From Pusillimonas sp. (GTDB taxonomy: Bacteria; Pseudomonadota; Gammaproteobacteria; Burkholderiales; Burkholderiaceae_B), in NCBI RefSeq assembly GCF_029263785.1, contig NZ_JAJUFE010000002.1, positions 62,001 through 126,000 of the forward strand: a stretch of 64,000 nt of DNA, read 5' to 3'. This document shows, in pieces, positions 36,718-46,570 of the stretch (positions within the stretch are counted from its first letter, which is position 1; the number at the start of each line of letters is the position of its first letter). The notes below the pieces were generated by a model. The model had not been told where the DNA came from. It did not search any database and saw only the letters and a list, made by a program, of their open reading frames with translations. Made by a program: the position numbers and the translations under genes.

Positions 36718-37182
36718 ATGAATCTCATGTCGCGAATCCTGCCACTGGAAAACATCGTTCTCGATATCGAAGCTACCAGTAAGAAGCGAGCGTTCGAGCA
36801 AGCGGGCCTGCTTTTTGAAAACCATCATGGTATTGCCCGAACTGCCGTCTTTCAAAGCCTGATCGCTCGCGAGCGCCTGGGCTCCACGGCGCTAGGGCAT
36901 CACATCGCCGTGCCGCACGGCCGCATCAAGGGGCTGAAAGAACCTTGTGCCGCATTTGTACGCCTGGCCGACCCGGTACGTTTCGACGCCAGCGACGGCC
37001 GATTGGCGAATTTGCTGTTTTTCGTACTCGTGCCCGAAACCGCAACACAGCTTCACCTCGACCTGCTGGCTGAAATCGCACGCCTTGTGTCCAATCCCTC
37101 GTTGCGACAGGTACTATCCACCGAAACCGACCCGGCCGTCATCCATCGCTTGCTTACCACCGACGTCGCGACGGCTGAATAA
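36718..37182 (+). CDS. ptsN: PTS IIA-Ntr regulatory protein
   Basis: PtsN is the phosphoacceptor of the nitrogen-related PTS and regulates potassium and nitrogen processes rather than sugar uptake. The 154-residue EIIA-fructose-type domain has the phosphorylated His67 in GHHIAVPHGRIKG and LLFFVLVPETATQLHLDLLAEIARL. Start choice is uncertain: ATGs at 36709, 36718 and 36727 are in frame, and I prefer 36718. It precedes hprK by 16 bases, the usual order in beta- and alphaproteobacteria, where HprK phosphorylates HPr. Confidence 0.93.
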   Translation: MNLMSRILPLENIVLDIEATSKKRAFEQAGLLFENHHGIARTAVFQSLIARERLGSTALGHHIAVPHGRIKGLKEPCAAFVRLADPVRFDASDGRLANLLFFVLVPETATQLHLDLLAEIARLVSNPSLRQVLSTETDPAVIHRLLTTDVATAE

Positions 37183-37198
37183 GCCAGGAAGGTTCCAC

Positions 37199-38128
37199 AT
37201 GCTGACCGTTCAGGAACTCATCAACGAAAACGCCGAGAAAATTTCGTTCACCTGGATTGCCGGCAGCATGGGCGCCGACCGTACCATTGCCCAAAGCGGC
37301 CTTTCGGGGGCCGACCTCATCGGGCACCTGAACCTCATACACCCCTCCCGCATACAGGTATTTGGCAAAGAAGAACTTGCCTACTACAACCGCGTCGAAC
37401 CGCGCCGCCGGCATCTGCAACTCGAAGACCTGGTAGCCGGGGGCGTTCCTGCCATTGTGTTGGCCGGCGACCTCAATGTACCGGACGATCTGCGTCAATT
37501 TTGCGAAGATCAGCGCATTCCCCTTCTGGCCACCCCGATAGAAGCCGCCGAGCTCATCGAACTGCTGCGCTTTTACCTGGGCAAGCGCCTTGCGCCAACA
37601 ACCACTGTCCATGGCGTGTTCATGGACGTCCTTGGCCTGGGCGTACTTATTATGGGCGACTCCGGGCTGGGCAAAAGCGAGCTCGCGCTCGAACTGATTT
37701 CCCGCGGACACGGACTGGTTGCCGACGACGCTGTCGAACTTTCGCGCATCGCACCAAACATCATCGAAGGACACTGTCCACCCCTGCTGCAAAACCTGCT
37801 CGAGGTACGGGGGCTTGGCCTGCTCGATATTCGCACCATTTTTGGCGAAACCTCGGTGCGTCGCAAAATGAAACTCAAGCTGATCGTGCAGCTGGTACGC
37901 CTGAACGCCGACGCATTCGAGCGTCTGCCCGTACAAGACCTTACTCAAGACATTCTCGGCATACCCATCCGCCGCGTCATGCTCCAGGTGGCCCCAGGCC
38001 GTAACCTGGCGGTGCTGGTCGAAGCGGCAGTTCGAAACACCATCCTCACCCTTCGGGGCATCGATACCATGGGCGATTTCATCGAACGCCAGGCGTTGGC
38101 CATCATGGAAAGTAGCCGCCCCGACTAG
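37199..38128 (+). CDS. hprK: HPr kinase/phosphorylase
   Basis: HprK phosphorylates and dephosphorylates HPr on serine. The 309-residue protein has a Walker A loop GDSGLGKS (153-160), catalytic HGVFMDVLGLGVLI with His138, VADDAVELSRIAP and the HprK signature LEVRGLGLLDIRTIFGETSVR. The ATG at 37199 has a strong AGGAAGG site. It sits between ptsN and rapZ. Proteobacterial HprK belongs to a carbohydrate-independent PTS; EI, HPr and EIIA-Man are not in the window. Confidence 0.96.
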   Translation: MLTVQELINENAEKISFTWIAGSMGADRTIAQSGLSGADLIGHLNLIHPSRIQVFGKEELAYYNRVEPRRRHLQLEDLVAGGVPAIVLAGDLNVPDDLRQFCEDQRIPLLATPIEAAELIELLRFYLGKRLAPTTTVHGVFMDVLGLGVLIMGDSGLGKSELALELISRGHGLVADDAVELSRIAPNIIEGHCPPLLQNLLEVRGLGLLDIRTIFGETSVRRKMKLKLIVQLVRLNADAFERLPVQDLTQDILGIPIRRVMLQVAPGRNLAVLVEAAVRNTILTLRGIDTMGDFIERQALAIMESSRPD

Positions 38129-38140
38129 GGCCTGGTAACT

Positions 38141-39013
38141 ATGCTGAAAATTGTTCTGATCACTGGCATCTCCGGTTCTGGCAAATCGGTAGCCTTGCGG
38201 CTGCTCGAAGATTCCGGCTACTTGTGCGTGGACAACCTTCCCGTCCGGTTCTTGCACGACTTCATTGCCAGCACACGCGAAGACGGCCTGGAACGCGTGG
38301 CAGTCGCCATCGATGTACGCTCACCCGGCGAACTTGAGGATCTGCCGGCAGTCATTACCGCGTTACGTGCAAGCGGCACTGAATTTCGCGTGATCTTCCT
38401 GGATGCGAATGATCACACGTTGCTGCAGCGTTACTCCGAGTCGCGTCGGCGCCATCCCCTGACCGATCGACTGAGCAAAGACAACAAATCACCTTCTTTG
38501 CAAGAGTGCATCAACACCGAACGTGAGCTGCTGGCTCCGTTGCGGGAACAGGAACACGTCATTGACACCTCTGATCTGACGCCAGGCCAATTGCGAGCAT
38601 GGATGCGCGATCTGGTTCAGGCGGACAGATCCTCGGTGGTGCTGACCTTCGAGTCATTCGCCTATAAGCGCGGCGTGCCCGGCGATGCCGACCTGGTGTT
38701 CGATGTGCGTTGCCTGCCAAACCCGCATTATGATCGCGAGTTACGACCGCTGACCGGCCGGGACGAAGCGGTTGCCAAATGGCTTTCACAGTTTGGAAGC
38801 GTCGAGACCATGATCGACGACATCGCCGGCTTTATTCGACGCTGGTTGCCCCTGTACATGCAAGATACCCGCAACTATCTGACGGTGGCAATTGGTTGCA
38901 CTGGGGGACAGCACCGCTCGGTTTACGTGACCGAGCAGCTCGCACAGCGTTTCGCCGACCATTCTCCCTTGCTGATCCGCCACCGGAATCAGCCGGCAGC
39001 AGACATACCATGA
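38141..39013 (+). CDS. rapZ: RNase adapter RapZ
   Basis: RapZ is a nucleotide-binding adapter that, in enterics, guides RNase E to the sRNA GlmZ and so tunes glucosamine-6-phosphate synthase. The 290-residue protein has Walker A GISGSGKS (9-16), VDNLPVRFLHDF, VFLDAND (here VIFLDANDHTLLQRYSESRRRHPL), and the C-terminal domain ends with IGCTGGQHRSVYVTEQLAQRF. It starts 12 bases after hprK and its TGA overlaps the rlpA start (ATGA). Confidence 0.95.
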   Translation: MLKIVLITGISGSGKSVALRLLEDSGYLCVDNLPVRFLHDFIASTREDGLERVAVAIDVRSPGELEDLPAVITALRASGTEFRVIFLDANDHTLLQRYSESRRRHPLTDRLSKDNKSPSLQECINTERELLAPLREQEHVIDTSDLTPGQLRAWMRDLVQADRSSVVLTFESFAYKRGVPGDADLVFDVRCLPNPHYDRELRPLTGRDEAVAKWLSQFGSVETMIDDIAGFIRRWLPLYMQDTRNYLTVAIGCTGGQHRSVYVTEQLAQRFADHSPLLIRHRNQPAADIP

Positions 39014-40092
39014 TGAACTCCCGCCTTTTCACTGCAGCAGCCTGTATTGGTGTGGCACTGATCTTGGCGGGCTGCGGGTCGACGAGCAAACGAGGGGGCT
39101 ATTACAAGGACGACGGCCCGGGCTCGGATATTCCGGCAGACATCCTCAGCACCCCCGACGCCGTGCCTCGCATCGAACCCTACGCTCGGGCAAACATGCG
39201 CCCCTACCGCGTGATGGGCAAAACCTACGTCCCCCTGGCTGGAGACACACCGTACCGCGAGACAGGAATCGCCTCCTGGTATGGCAGGAAGTTTCATGGC
39301 CGAAAAACAGCCAATGGCGAAACCTATAATATGTACGCCATGACAGCCGCGCACCCCACTCTTCCGCTACCCAGCTATGCGCGCGTAACCCGTCCCGATA
39401 CCGGCGCGTCGGTGGTGGTACGTGTCAATGATCGCGGACCTTTTCATAGCGGCCGGGTCATCGATCTTTCATACACGGCTGCAGCAAAACTCGGGCTGAT
39501 CGGACGGGGCAGCGGCAAGGTAGTGGTGGAAGCCATTACGCACACTGATATTGCCAGGGCCCAGTCCGGCGGAACAGGCTGGGCAACGGCCGGTACATCC
39601 CGTCAGGTTGTCGCCCAGCCGGTGGCAAGCGCGCCTGCACCGGTTGCCGTGCCGGTTTCCCAGACCCCGGCGCGGCAGATGACCGACAGTGAGCCCGCCA
39701 GCACCTTCGAGCCGGAACCCGTTGCGACTCCCGTTCCCGATGCCTTGGCTGTACTGGAAATAGCCGAAGGCTGGCCAGGCATGAGCACTGCCTCAGCCTC
39801 AAACGAGTCTGAACCATCGTCCGGCACAATGCCCACGCTCGAGGAAGACGTCAGCACAGGCATTTATTTGCAGTTTGGAGCGTTTAGCGGCCAGGAGAAT
39901 GCTGAGTTTCTCGCTCAGCGCCTGAATGACCAGATCGCGATGGTAGAAAGCCGTCGCGCCCAGGTGTTTCCTTCGAGCGACCTATACCGGGTGCGGATCG
40001 GCCCCTTTGCCAATCGAACCGAAGCCGTCAACGCAGCCTTCCGCATTCAACAGCACACCGGCGCCCAGGCAACTCTGGCCACCCGGGATTAG
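39010..40092 (+). CDS. rlpA: Septal ring lytic transglycosylase RlpA
   Basis: RlpA is an outer-membrane lipoprotein that cleaves naked (denuded) glycan strands at the septum. The 360-residue product has the lipobox LAGC (Cys22). A double-psi beta-barrel follows, with GIASWYGRKFHGRKTANGETYNMYAMTAAHPTLPLPS and VRVNDRGPFHSGRVIDLSYTAAAKLGL (about 75-165). Then comes a long Pro/Ala/Ser linker and a C-terminal SPOR domain (IYLQFGAFSGQENAEFLAQRL, from about 284) that binds denuded peptidoglycan. The ATG at 39010 overlaps the rapZ TGA; longer in-frame starts lie inside rapZ and lack a signal peptide. Confidence 0.94.
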   Translation: MMNSRLFTAAACIGVALILAGCGSTSKRGGYYKDDGPGSDIPADILSTPDAVPRIEPYARANMRPYRVMGKTYVPLAGDTPYRETGIASWYGRKFHGRKTANGETYNMYAMTAAHPTLPLPSYARVTRPDTGASVVVRVNDRGPFHSGRVIDLSYTAAAKLGLIGRGSGKVVVEAITHTDIARAQSGGTGWATAGTSRQVVAQPVASAPAPVAVPVSQTPARQMTDSEPASTFEPEPVATPVPDALAVLEIAEGWPGMSTASASNESEPSSGTMPTLEEDVSTGIYLQFGAFSGQENAEFLAQRLNDQIAMVESRRAQVFPSSDLYRVRIGPFANRTEAVNAAFRIQQHTGAQATLATRD

Positions 40093-40169
40093 CTGTGAGC
40101 CGGGACGCCGCCAAGATCCATGGCTGACACTTGCCGAATCCGGCAACTATCCAACACAAATGAAGCGGG

Positions 40170-41093
40170 TCAGGATTTGCGCTCTAAAGCGGCTGCGTAC
40201 AACACATCGCGAGACACTCCGCTGATTTTGGCGGCAGCACGGACCGCGTCACGGACGCTTGCAATGTCCAAGAGCGTATCCAGCAAGTCCAGCGTTTCGG
40301 CATCCAGCGAACCGTCCTGCTGGTCAGGCTCGGGTTCATGCACAATCAGAACGAACTCCCCCTGAGATCGATGGGCGTCTTCAGAAAGCCAGTCAGACAC
40401 CTGGCCCAGCGGAAGCGTCACCACCTGCTCGAAGCGCTTGGTCAGTTCACGTGCAATGGTCAGCTGGCGATCGGGACCACACACCCTCAGCAAATCTTTC
40501 AACGCCGCAGCCAGTCTGTGCGGCGATTCAAACATTACCACCGGCGCCGGCAGACTCGTCCATTGCTGAAACCATTTTTGCCGTGCGGCCGATTTGGCGG
40601 GCGCAAAACCCGCAAAGACGAATGCGGGGTTCTCGTCTGACGTGGCGCCACTGGCCATCAAGGCGGCAATGACCGCGCTGGCACCCGGAACAGGAATGAC
40701 GGTGTACCCGGCCTGGCGAACAACCCGCACCATACGGGCACCCGGATCGCTGACTCCAGGTGCACCGGCATCAGAGATCAGCGCGACGCGCTCTCCGCTG
40801 CGCAGGCGCTGCAAAATCGCCTGCGAGGCCTCTGCTTCATTATGCCGGTGTGCAGCCACCAAGGGTGTGGAAATACCCCATGCGTCCAGCAGGGCGCGAC
40901 TGGCACGCGTATCTTCCGCAGCAATCACATCGCAACGCGCCAGGGCCTGCAACGCGCGCAGGCTGAGGTCGCCCAGGTTTCCGATGGGCGTCGCCACCAC
41001 GTACAAGGCAGAAGCCGGCCAATTCTGGTCGGCGACTTTTTGGGCAAGACGATTCCATGACGCAAGAAGATCAGAGGTGACGGTTGGGCTCAT
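40170..41093 (-). CDS. rsmI: 16S rRNA C1402 ribose 2'-O-methyltransferase
   Basis: RsmI methylates C1402 of 16S rRNA using SAM. The 307-residue protein has the tetrapyrrole-methylase-like fold with LYVVATPIGNLGDLSLRALQAL, VIAAEDTRASRALLDAWG, VALISDAGAPGVSDPGARMV and VFAGFAPAKSAARQKW. The C-terminus (SGVSRDVLYAAALE) matches the family RsmI tail. I chose the ATG at 41093 over a longer in-frame start because the extension overlaps the divergent yraN. Gene order rsmI / yraN-diaA-dolP resembles E. coli yraL-yraN-diaA-yraP. Confidence 0.95.
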   Translation of the reverse strand: MSPTVTSDLLASWNRLAQKVADQNWPASALYVVATPIGNLGDLSLRALQALARCDVIAAEDTRASRALLDAWGISTPLVAAHRHNEAEASQAILQRLRSGERVALISDAGAPGVSDPGARMVRVVRQAGYTVIPVPGASAVIAALMASGATSDENPAFVFAGFAPAKSAARQKWFQQWTSLPAPVVMFESPHRLAAALKDLLRVCGPDRQLTIARELTKRFEQVVTLPLGQVSDWLSEDAHRSQGEFVLIVHEPEPDQQDGSLDAETLDLLDTLLDIASVRDAVRAAAKISGVSRDVLYAAALERKS

Positions 41094-41125
41094 ACTGTAG
41101 GGCAGCTTAATGGAGGTGTCTAAGG

Positions 41126-41617
41126 TTGGATGATACGTCAGACCCCATCGTGCTCGCTCGCCTCGCACAGCACAAGGCCATTCATCGTCGCAGGCGCAAT
41201 GCGTCCAGGAAACTGAAGGGACACGCTGTCACAGACGATTTGCCCCGCCTCTCGCCCAGCCAGCGGCGGGGCCGCACTGCCGAAGAGCGCGCAGCCGCCC
41301 ATGTTGAAGCGTCAGGAGCAATGTTGCTGGGGCGGAACCTGTCGTGCCGTCTCGGCGAAATCGACCTGATCTGCCAGGACGGCGCGGTGCTGGTGTTTAT
41401 CGAAGTGCGTCAACGGCACAATTCACGTTTCGGTGGGGCTGCGGCCAGCGTCGATACGATGAAACGTCAGCGGCTGGTGCGTGCGGCCCGGTATTTTTTG
41501 CCCATTCTGACACAGCGATATTTTCGGGGTGTGACGCCACGGTGTCGTTTTGATGTCATTGCCATCGACAGCCTGAACCTGGACTGGATCAAATCTGCAT
41601 TCGAAGCCATGAGATAA
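41126..41617 (+). CDS. YraN/UPF0102 family nuclease-like protein
   Basis: A 163-residue protein of the endonuclease-like UPF0102 family. The core reads RRGRTAEERAAAHVEASGAMLLGRNLSCRLGEIDLICQDGAVLVFIEVRQRH, with the GEID...EVR pattern of a PD-(D/E)xK fold (Glu, Asp, Glu spaced as in the family). A 45-residue basic N-terminal extension is unusual. The start is a TTG at 41126 with a GGAGG site 9 bases upstream; no ATG fits the frame. The role in DNA processing is unproven. It is co-directional with diaA (1-base overlap of stop and start). Confidence 0.85.
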   Translation: MDDTSDPIVLARLAQHKAIHRRRRNASRKLKGHAVTDDLPRLSPSQRRGRTAEERAAAHVEASGAMLLGRNLSCRLGEIDLICQDGAVLVFIEVRQRHNSRFGGAAASVDTMKRQRLVRAARYFLPILTQRYFRGVTPRCRFDVIAIDSLNLDWIKSAFEAMR

Positions 41618-42219
41618 TGATGGGCATGGACATGACCTCACGTATGACATCGCATTTTGACGACGCGATCGAAACCTTCAAGGCCAGCTCACAGGTCTTG
41701 GCTCAACCGTTGTCCGCCGCCGTTGAGCTGCTGTTCAGCGCGCTGGTCAACAACAACAAGATCCTTGCCTGCGGCAATGGGGGATCGGCGGCCGATGCCC
41801 AGCATTTCATTGCCGAACTGGTCGGACGCTTCGAGCGCGATCGCCTTCCGCTGGCCGGCATCGCGCTCAACACCGACACTTCCATCCTTACTGCGGTGGG
41901 CAACGACTACGGCTTCGATGCCGTTTTCGAGCGGCAGGTAAACGCGCTGGGCCAACCCGGAGACGTCCTCGTCGCGATTTCGACCAGCGGGAACTCCCCC
42001 AATGTCTTGCGGTCAATAGAAGCAGCCCACGAACGCGAAATGGCTGTTATCGCCCTTACCGGAAAAGGCGGCGGCAAAATCAACGACCTGCTTTACGAAA
42101 CCGATATCCATTTGTGTGTGCCACATGACCGCACCATGCGCATACAAGAAGTCCATATTCTTCTTCTGCATGCCTTATGCGACGGCATGGACGCCCTGCT
42201 TCTCGGAGACACGCTCTAA
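41617..42219 (+). CDS. diaA: SIS-domain protein, DiaA / phosphoheptose isomerase type
   Basis: A 200-residue sugar-isomerase fold with NNKILACGNGGSAADAQHFIAELVGRFERDRLPL, DVLVAISTSGNSPNVLRSIEAA and IQEVHILLLHALCDGMD. These motifs are shared by GmhA (sedoheptulose 7-phosphate isomerase) and DiaA (DnaA-binding initiation factor). The position between yraN and the BON-domain lipoprotein is that of diaA in E. coli. Yet betaproteobacteria may use the same gene as GmhA, and rfaE2 elsewhere in the window shows that heptose is made. The DiaA label is therefore tentative. Confidence 0.75.
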   Translation: MMGMDMTSRMTSHFDDAIETFKASSQVLAQPLSAAVELLFSALVNNNKILACGNGGSAADAQHFIAELVGRFERDRLPLAGIALNTDTSILTAVGNDYGFDAVFERQVNALGQPGDVLVAISTSGNSPNVLRSIEAAHEREMAVIALTGKGGGKINDLLYETDIHLCVPHDRTMRIQEVHILLLHALCDGMDALLLGDTL

Positions 42220-42929
42220 TGAACCTGCCCCAGCATCTGACGAAACCTCTGCTCGCTGTCTGCATTTCCGCCGTCTCGCTCGGAACGCTGTCTGGCTGTG
42301 CACCGCTGGTAGTGGGTGGTGCAGCCGCCACCACAGCCGTCGTTGCAGCCGATCGGCGCACCGCCGGAGAACAGGTCGAAGATCAGGCCATCGAACTCAA
42401 GATCGGTTCTGAAATGCGCAAGCTGCTCGGAGAAAATGGCCGGGCGTATGCTGTCTCGTATGCGGGTCGCGTGCTGCTGCTGGGCGACGTTCCCACCGAG
42501 CAGGACAAGCAGCGCGCCGGAGAACTCGCATCACGCGTTGAAAAGGTTCAGCAGGTGTACAACCAGCTGCGTGTCGGTGATATCACCCCGGTCAGTGTCC
42601 GCACCAACGACAGCTGGCTCAGCACCAAGGTAACCACCACGCTTATCAATACCAAGGACGTTCCCACGCGCACCATCGTAGTAACTACCGAGCGCGGGGT
42701 CGTGTATCTGATGGGCAGGGTTACCGACGCCGAAGGCCAGCGCGCCGCCAAAGCCGCAGCAGGTGTGGGCGGAATCAACAAGGTTGTAAAATTGTTCGAG
42801 ATCGTCTCCCCTGAAAGCGTGGCGCCCGCCGGCCAATCGGCGGCACCCACGCAAGACTCCTCTTCACCGGCAACCGATATGTCCTCCGACACCGGCTCGC
42901 CCGATGTACAAACAATGCCTGTCCAATGA
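42219..42929 (+). CDS. dolP: BON-domain lipoprotein (DolP-like)
   Basis: A 236-residue outer-membrane lipoprotein: signal with lipobox LSGC (Cys27), then two BON domains (VEDQAIELKIGSEMRKLL... and DSWLSTKVTTTLINTKDVPTRTIVVTTERGVVYLMGRVTDAEGQRAA). Length and domain order equal DolP (YraP), which binds anionic phospholipid and supports outer-membrane integrity and BAM. A Ser/Ala/Asp-rich tail of about 40 residues is extra compared with E. coli. The start overlaps the diaA stop (TAATG), and its end overlaps the thioredoxin-like gene (ATGA). Confidence 0.9.
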   Translation: MNLPQHLTKPLLAVCISAVSLGTLSGCAPLVVGGAAATTAVVAADRRTAGEQVEDQAIELKIGSEMRKLLGENGRAYAVSYAGRVLLLGDVPTEQDKQRAGELASRVEKVQQVYNQLRVGDITPVSVRTNDSWLSTKVTTTLINTKDVPTRTIVVTTERGVVYLMGRVTDAEGQRAAKAAAGVGGINKVVKLFEIVSPESVAPAGQSAAPTQDSSSPATDMSSDTGSPDVQTMPVQ

Positions 42930-43420
42930 AAAAGCTTCTACTTGGCGCTGTCGCCCTGGTTATCGTGGCCGGTTTCGGCCTATGGCAGTTCTCCGGCACT
43001 GCAAAAACCGCCCCGCAGGTAACTTTCACTTCGCTGGATGGTCACCGCTTCACCACTGAAGACCTGCGTGGCAAAGTGTTCCTAGTCAAGTTCTGGGCCA
43101 CCAGCTGCGTCACGTGCGTTGCCCAGATGCCCGATACCATCGAGGCGTATAACGATTACTCCGACAAGGGTTACGAAGTCATCGCAGTGGCAATGGATTA
43201 CGATCCGCCTGAATACGTACGAAACTTCGCACAGTCGCGCAAACTGCCGTTTACCGTGGCCATGGATTCAAGCGGTGAAATCGCCAAGGCTTTCGATGAC
43301 GTCAAGCTTACTCCCACCGCCTACCTGGTCGACAAGCAAGGTCGCATCATCAAGCGCTACCTGGGCAATTACGACAAGGTAGCGTTTCGCAAGACTGTCG
43401 AACGCGCGCTGGCCGGCTGA
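42926..43420 (+). CDS. TlpA-like thiol-disulfide oxidoreductase
   Basis: A 164-residue thioredoxin-fold protein with one N-terminal membrane anchor (LLLGAVALVIVAGFGLWQF, about 4-22). The active site is WATSCVTC (CxxC, 61-64), followed by a TlpA/ResA-type core KLTPTAYLVDKQGRIIKRYLGNYD with the cis-Pro in LTPTAYL. It probably reduces or maintains periplasmic thiols, for instance in cytochrome maturation, but the partner is unknown. It begins inside the dolP stop (ATGA) and ends the yraN operon at a strong terminator. Confidence 0.88.
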   Translation: MKKLLLGAVALVIVAGFGLWQFSGTAKTAPQVTFTSLDGHRFTTEDLRGKVFLVKFWATSCVTCVAQMPDTIEAYNDYSDKGYEVIAVAMDYDPPEYVRNFAQSRKLPFTVAMDSSGEIAKAFDDVKLTPTAYLVDKQGRIIKRYLGNYDKVAFRKTVERALAG

Positions 43421-44401
<981 letters not shown>

Positions 44402-44410
44402 GGCCGCCGT

Positions 44411-45187
44411 ATGTCAGACCAGCCGGCGTCAAACCGGCGACTGCTCACGCCCCCGGCACCGCATCGTCCACGCAGTCGTACCACACAGCCATTGCGCTCA
44501 GTCGCTTCCGCCTCGCAGCGCGTATGGCTGTTCGACCTGGACAATACCCTGCATGACTGTTCGGCGGGCATCTTCAACGCCATTGACCAGAACATGACGG
44601 AAGCTGTCATGGAAGCGCTGCAGGTCGACATGGGCGAAGCGCATCGACTGCGGGTCAAGTACTGGCAACGTTATGGGGCAACGGTCATCGGCCTGGTGCG
44701 TCATCATGGCGTCGATGCGAATATATTTCTTGAACGCAGCCATCGCTTTGATCCTGCCCCTCTTGTGCATTCAGAACGCGGTCTCGCCCGCAAGCTGCTG
44801 GCCCTCAAAGGGCGTAAAATACTTCTGACCAACGCTCCGCTCAACTATGCGCGTGCCGTTCTCAAGGTTCTGGGTATCTTGCAACAGTTCGAAGGACTAT
44901 GGTCGGTAGACCACATGGCGTTGCAGGGCCGCATCCGCCCTAAACCCTCCAAGGCACTCATGCGACAGGTCCTGGCACGCATCGGTCAGCCCGCCCATAA
45001 CGTGGTGCTGGTCGAAGACACGCTCAAGAACCTCAAGGCCGCGCGAGAGCTCGGTATGAAAACGGTGCATGTCTTTCATCCGGGCACGCCGTTTTCCGGG
45101 CTGCATGCCGGCCGCAGTGCGTATGTCGACCTGCGCGTCAATTCAATCGGCCAGTTGCTGACGGGGCGTCATATTTTCCGCGACTGA
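44411..45187 (+). CDS. HAD pyrimidine 5'-nucleotidase-like protein
   Basis: A 258-residue HAD hydrolase. Motif I is VWLFDLDNTLHDC (Asp42 and Asp44), motif II ILLTNAP, motif III the Lys in RIRPKPSKALM, and motif IV VLVEDTLKNLKAA. This matches the Pyr-5-nucleotidase subfamily (SDT1/YjjG-like), which dephosphorylates nucleotides. Residues 1-35 are a basic, Pro-rich extension without a known role. The gene stands between argB and slmA, a fixed trio in Alcaligenaceae, and is probably co-transcribed with both. Confidence 0.88.
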   Translation: MSDQPASNRRLLTPPAPHRPRSRTTQPLRSVASASQRVWLFDLDNTLHDCSAGIFNAIDQNMTEAVMEALQVDMGEAHRLRVKYWQRYGATVIGLVRHHGVDANIFLERSHRFDPAPLVHSERGLARKLLALKGRKILLTNAPLNYARAVLKVLGILQQFEGLWSVDHMALQGRIRPKPSKALMRQVLARIGQPAHNVVLVEDTLKNLKAARELGMKTVHVFHPGTPFSGLHAGRSAYVDLRVNSIGQLLTGRHIFRD

Positions 45188-45221
45188 CCAAACTGCCCGA
45201 CTCGTCGATCAGGACAGGTCC

Positions 45222-45794
45222 ATGCCACAACAGCCCTCATCCAGACAGATCGCCATTCTCAAGGCCTTATCCAGCATGCTGGAAGAGCCGGCAGCCGGCC
45301 GCATCACGACTGCGGCACTGGCCAAGAGAATGAATCAGTCCGAAGCAGCCCTGTATCGTCACTACTCCGGCAAGGAAGCCATGTTCCAGGCTTTGATCGC
45401 CCTGACCCGGGCACAGATCCTTGAAGATCTGCACGACATCGCCACCACCGAAAAACTCGCTACGACAAGGCTGCGGAAGCAGGTTCACGCCCTGCTGTTC
45501 TTTGTTGAACGCCATCCAGGCACAGCGCGCTTGCTGACGGGCAGCGCATTGGTGGGCGAAGCTCCGTCACTCCTGCACCAGGTCAATGATGTGCTGGATG
45601 CCATTGCCGGCGCGTTGGAACAAAGCACCCGCCTGGCCGGTAGGGCCAGCCCGGAAACCGACGACAGCAGGAGCCTGCTTACCGATATGTTGATGAACTG
45701 GGTGCAAGGGCGATGGCTACGCTTCGTGCAAAGTGGCTGGCAAGACAAGCCCACGGATAAATTCGCTGACCGACTGAAATTGCTCGGTCTCTAA
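45222..45794 (+). CDS. slmA: Nucleoid occlusion factor SlmA
   Basis: SlmA is a TetR-family DNA-binding protein that blocks FtsZ ring assembly over the chromosome. The 190-residue product has an N-terminal TetR helix-turn-helix (ITTAALAKRMNQSEAALYRHYSGKEAMFQALI, about 29-60) that closely matches SlmA, including ALYRHYxxK. The C-terminal end KLLGL fits too. It follows the HAD gene by 34 bases, and its last four bases overlap the convergent moeB gene. Confidence 0.88.
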   Translation: MPQQPSSRQIAILKALSSMLEEPAAGRITTAALAKRMNQSEAALYRHYSGKEAMFQALIALTRAQILEDLHDIATTEKLATTRLRKQVHALLFFVERHPGTARLLTGSALVGEAPSLLHQVNDVLDAIAGALEQSTRLAGRASPETDDSRSLLTDMLMNWVQGRWLRFVQSGWQDKPTDKFADRLKLLGL

Positions 45795-46570
45795 ACGCCT
45801 GACTCCGGCGTCCCGGCAGATTGGCGGTGTCCGCACACCGGGCAGCCAGGATCGCGCTGAAGACGTATGCTGCTCCATTGCATCGTCAACGCATCAAGAC
45901 ACAACAGTCGGCCTGTCAGGGGCTGCCCCATTCCGGTGATCAGCTTAATCGCTTCGGCAGCCTGTGTGCTGCCTATGATTCCCACAAGCGGCCCAAGGAC
46001 ACCTGTTGTGGCGCAACTGACTTCGTCTGCATCGTCGGCCTCGGGAAAGAGGCACTGGTAGCACGGTGAAGCGGGGTCACGCATGTCGAAGACGCTGACC
46101 TGACCGGCAAAGCGAATCGCCGCACCCGAAACCAGCGGTTTGCCGTGCAGCACACATGCCCGGTTGACAGCATGCCGGGTGGCGAAGTTATCGCAGCAAT
46201 CAAGCACCAGATCAGCCTTGGCCACAACAGCTTCAAGGTCGTCGTCCATTAACCGGCGCACGATCGGTTCGATTTGAACCGATGGATTCAATGCGTTCAA
46301 GGCGTACTTTGCCGACACGGCCTTCGGCTGGTCCAGCCGGTCGGTGGTGTGAATGATTTGCCGTTGCAGGTTACTGAGCTCTACGACGTCGTCGTCGGCA
46401 AGCATGATGCTGCCCACGCCGGCGCCCGCGAGATATAGTGCTGCCGGTGCGCCCAGCCCCCCGGCACCCACTATCAGCACCCGCGCTGCAAGCAGCTTCT
46501 CCTGCCCTTCGATTCCCAGTTCATTGAGCAGGATGTGCCGCGCGTATCGCAGCAGATCCTGGTCATTCAT
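45791..46570 (-). CDS. moeB: MoeB/ThiF-family adenylyltransferase
   Basis: This E1-like enzyme adenylates the C-terminal Gly of a ubiquitin-like sulfur carrier (MoaD or ThiS). The 259-residue protein has the ATP loop VLIVGAGGLGAPAALYLAGAGVG (35-40 core), DDDVVELSNLQRQIIH, DCCDNFATRH and two zinc CxxC pairs (CYQC near 175 and CPVC near 248). Family members are hard to split between MoeB and ThiF without a neighbour. The gene starts inside the ctpA end (8-base overlap), so it is translated with ctpA, a carrier-free context. Confidence 0.85.
   Translation of the reverse strand: MNDQDLLRYARHILLNELGIEGQEKLLAARVLIVGAGGLGAPAALYLAGAGVGSIMLADDDVVELSNLQRQIIHTTDRLDQPKAVSAKYALNALNPSVQIEPIVRRLMDDDLEAVVAKADLVLDCCDNFATRHAVNRACVLHGKPLVSGAAIRFAGQVSVFDMRDPASPCYQCLFPEADDADEVSCATTGVLGPLVGIIGSTQAAEAIKLITGMGQPLTGRLLCLDALTMQWSSIRLQRDPGCPVCGHRQSAGTPESGV

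Noticed and set aside
37154-38257. A 367-codon minus-strand frame
   Set aside because: Entirely antisense to hprK, which has all catalytic motifs.
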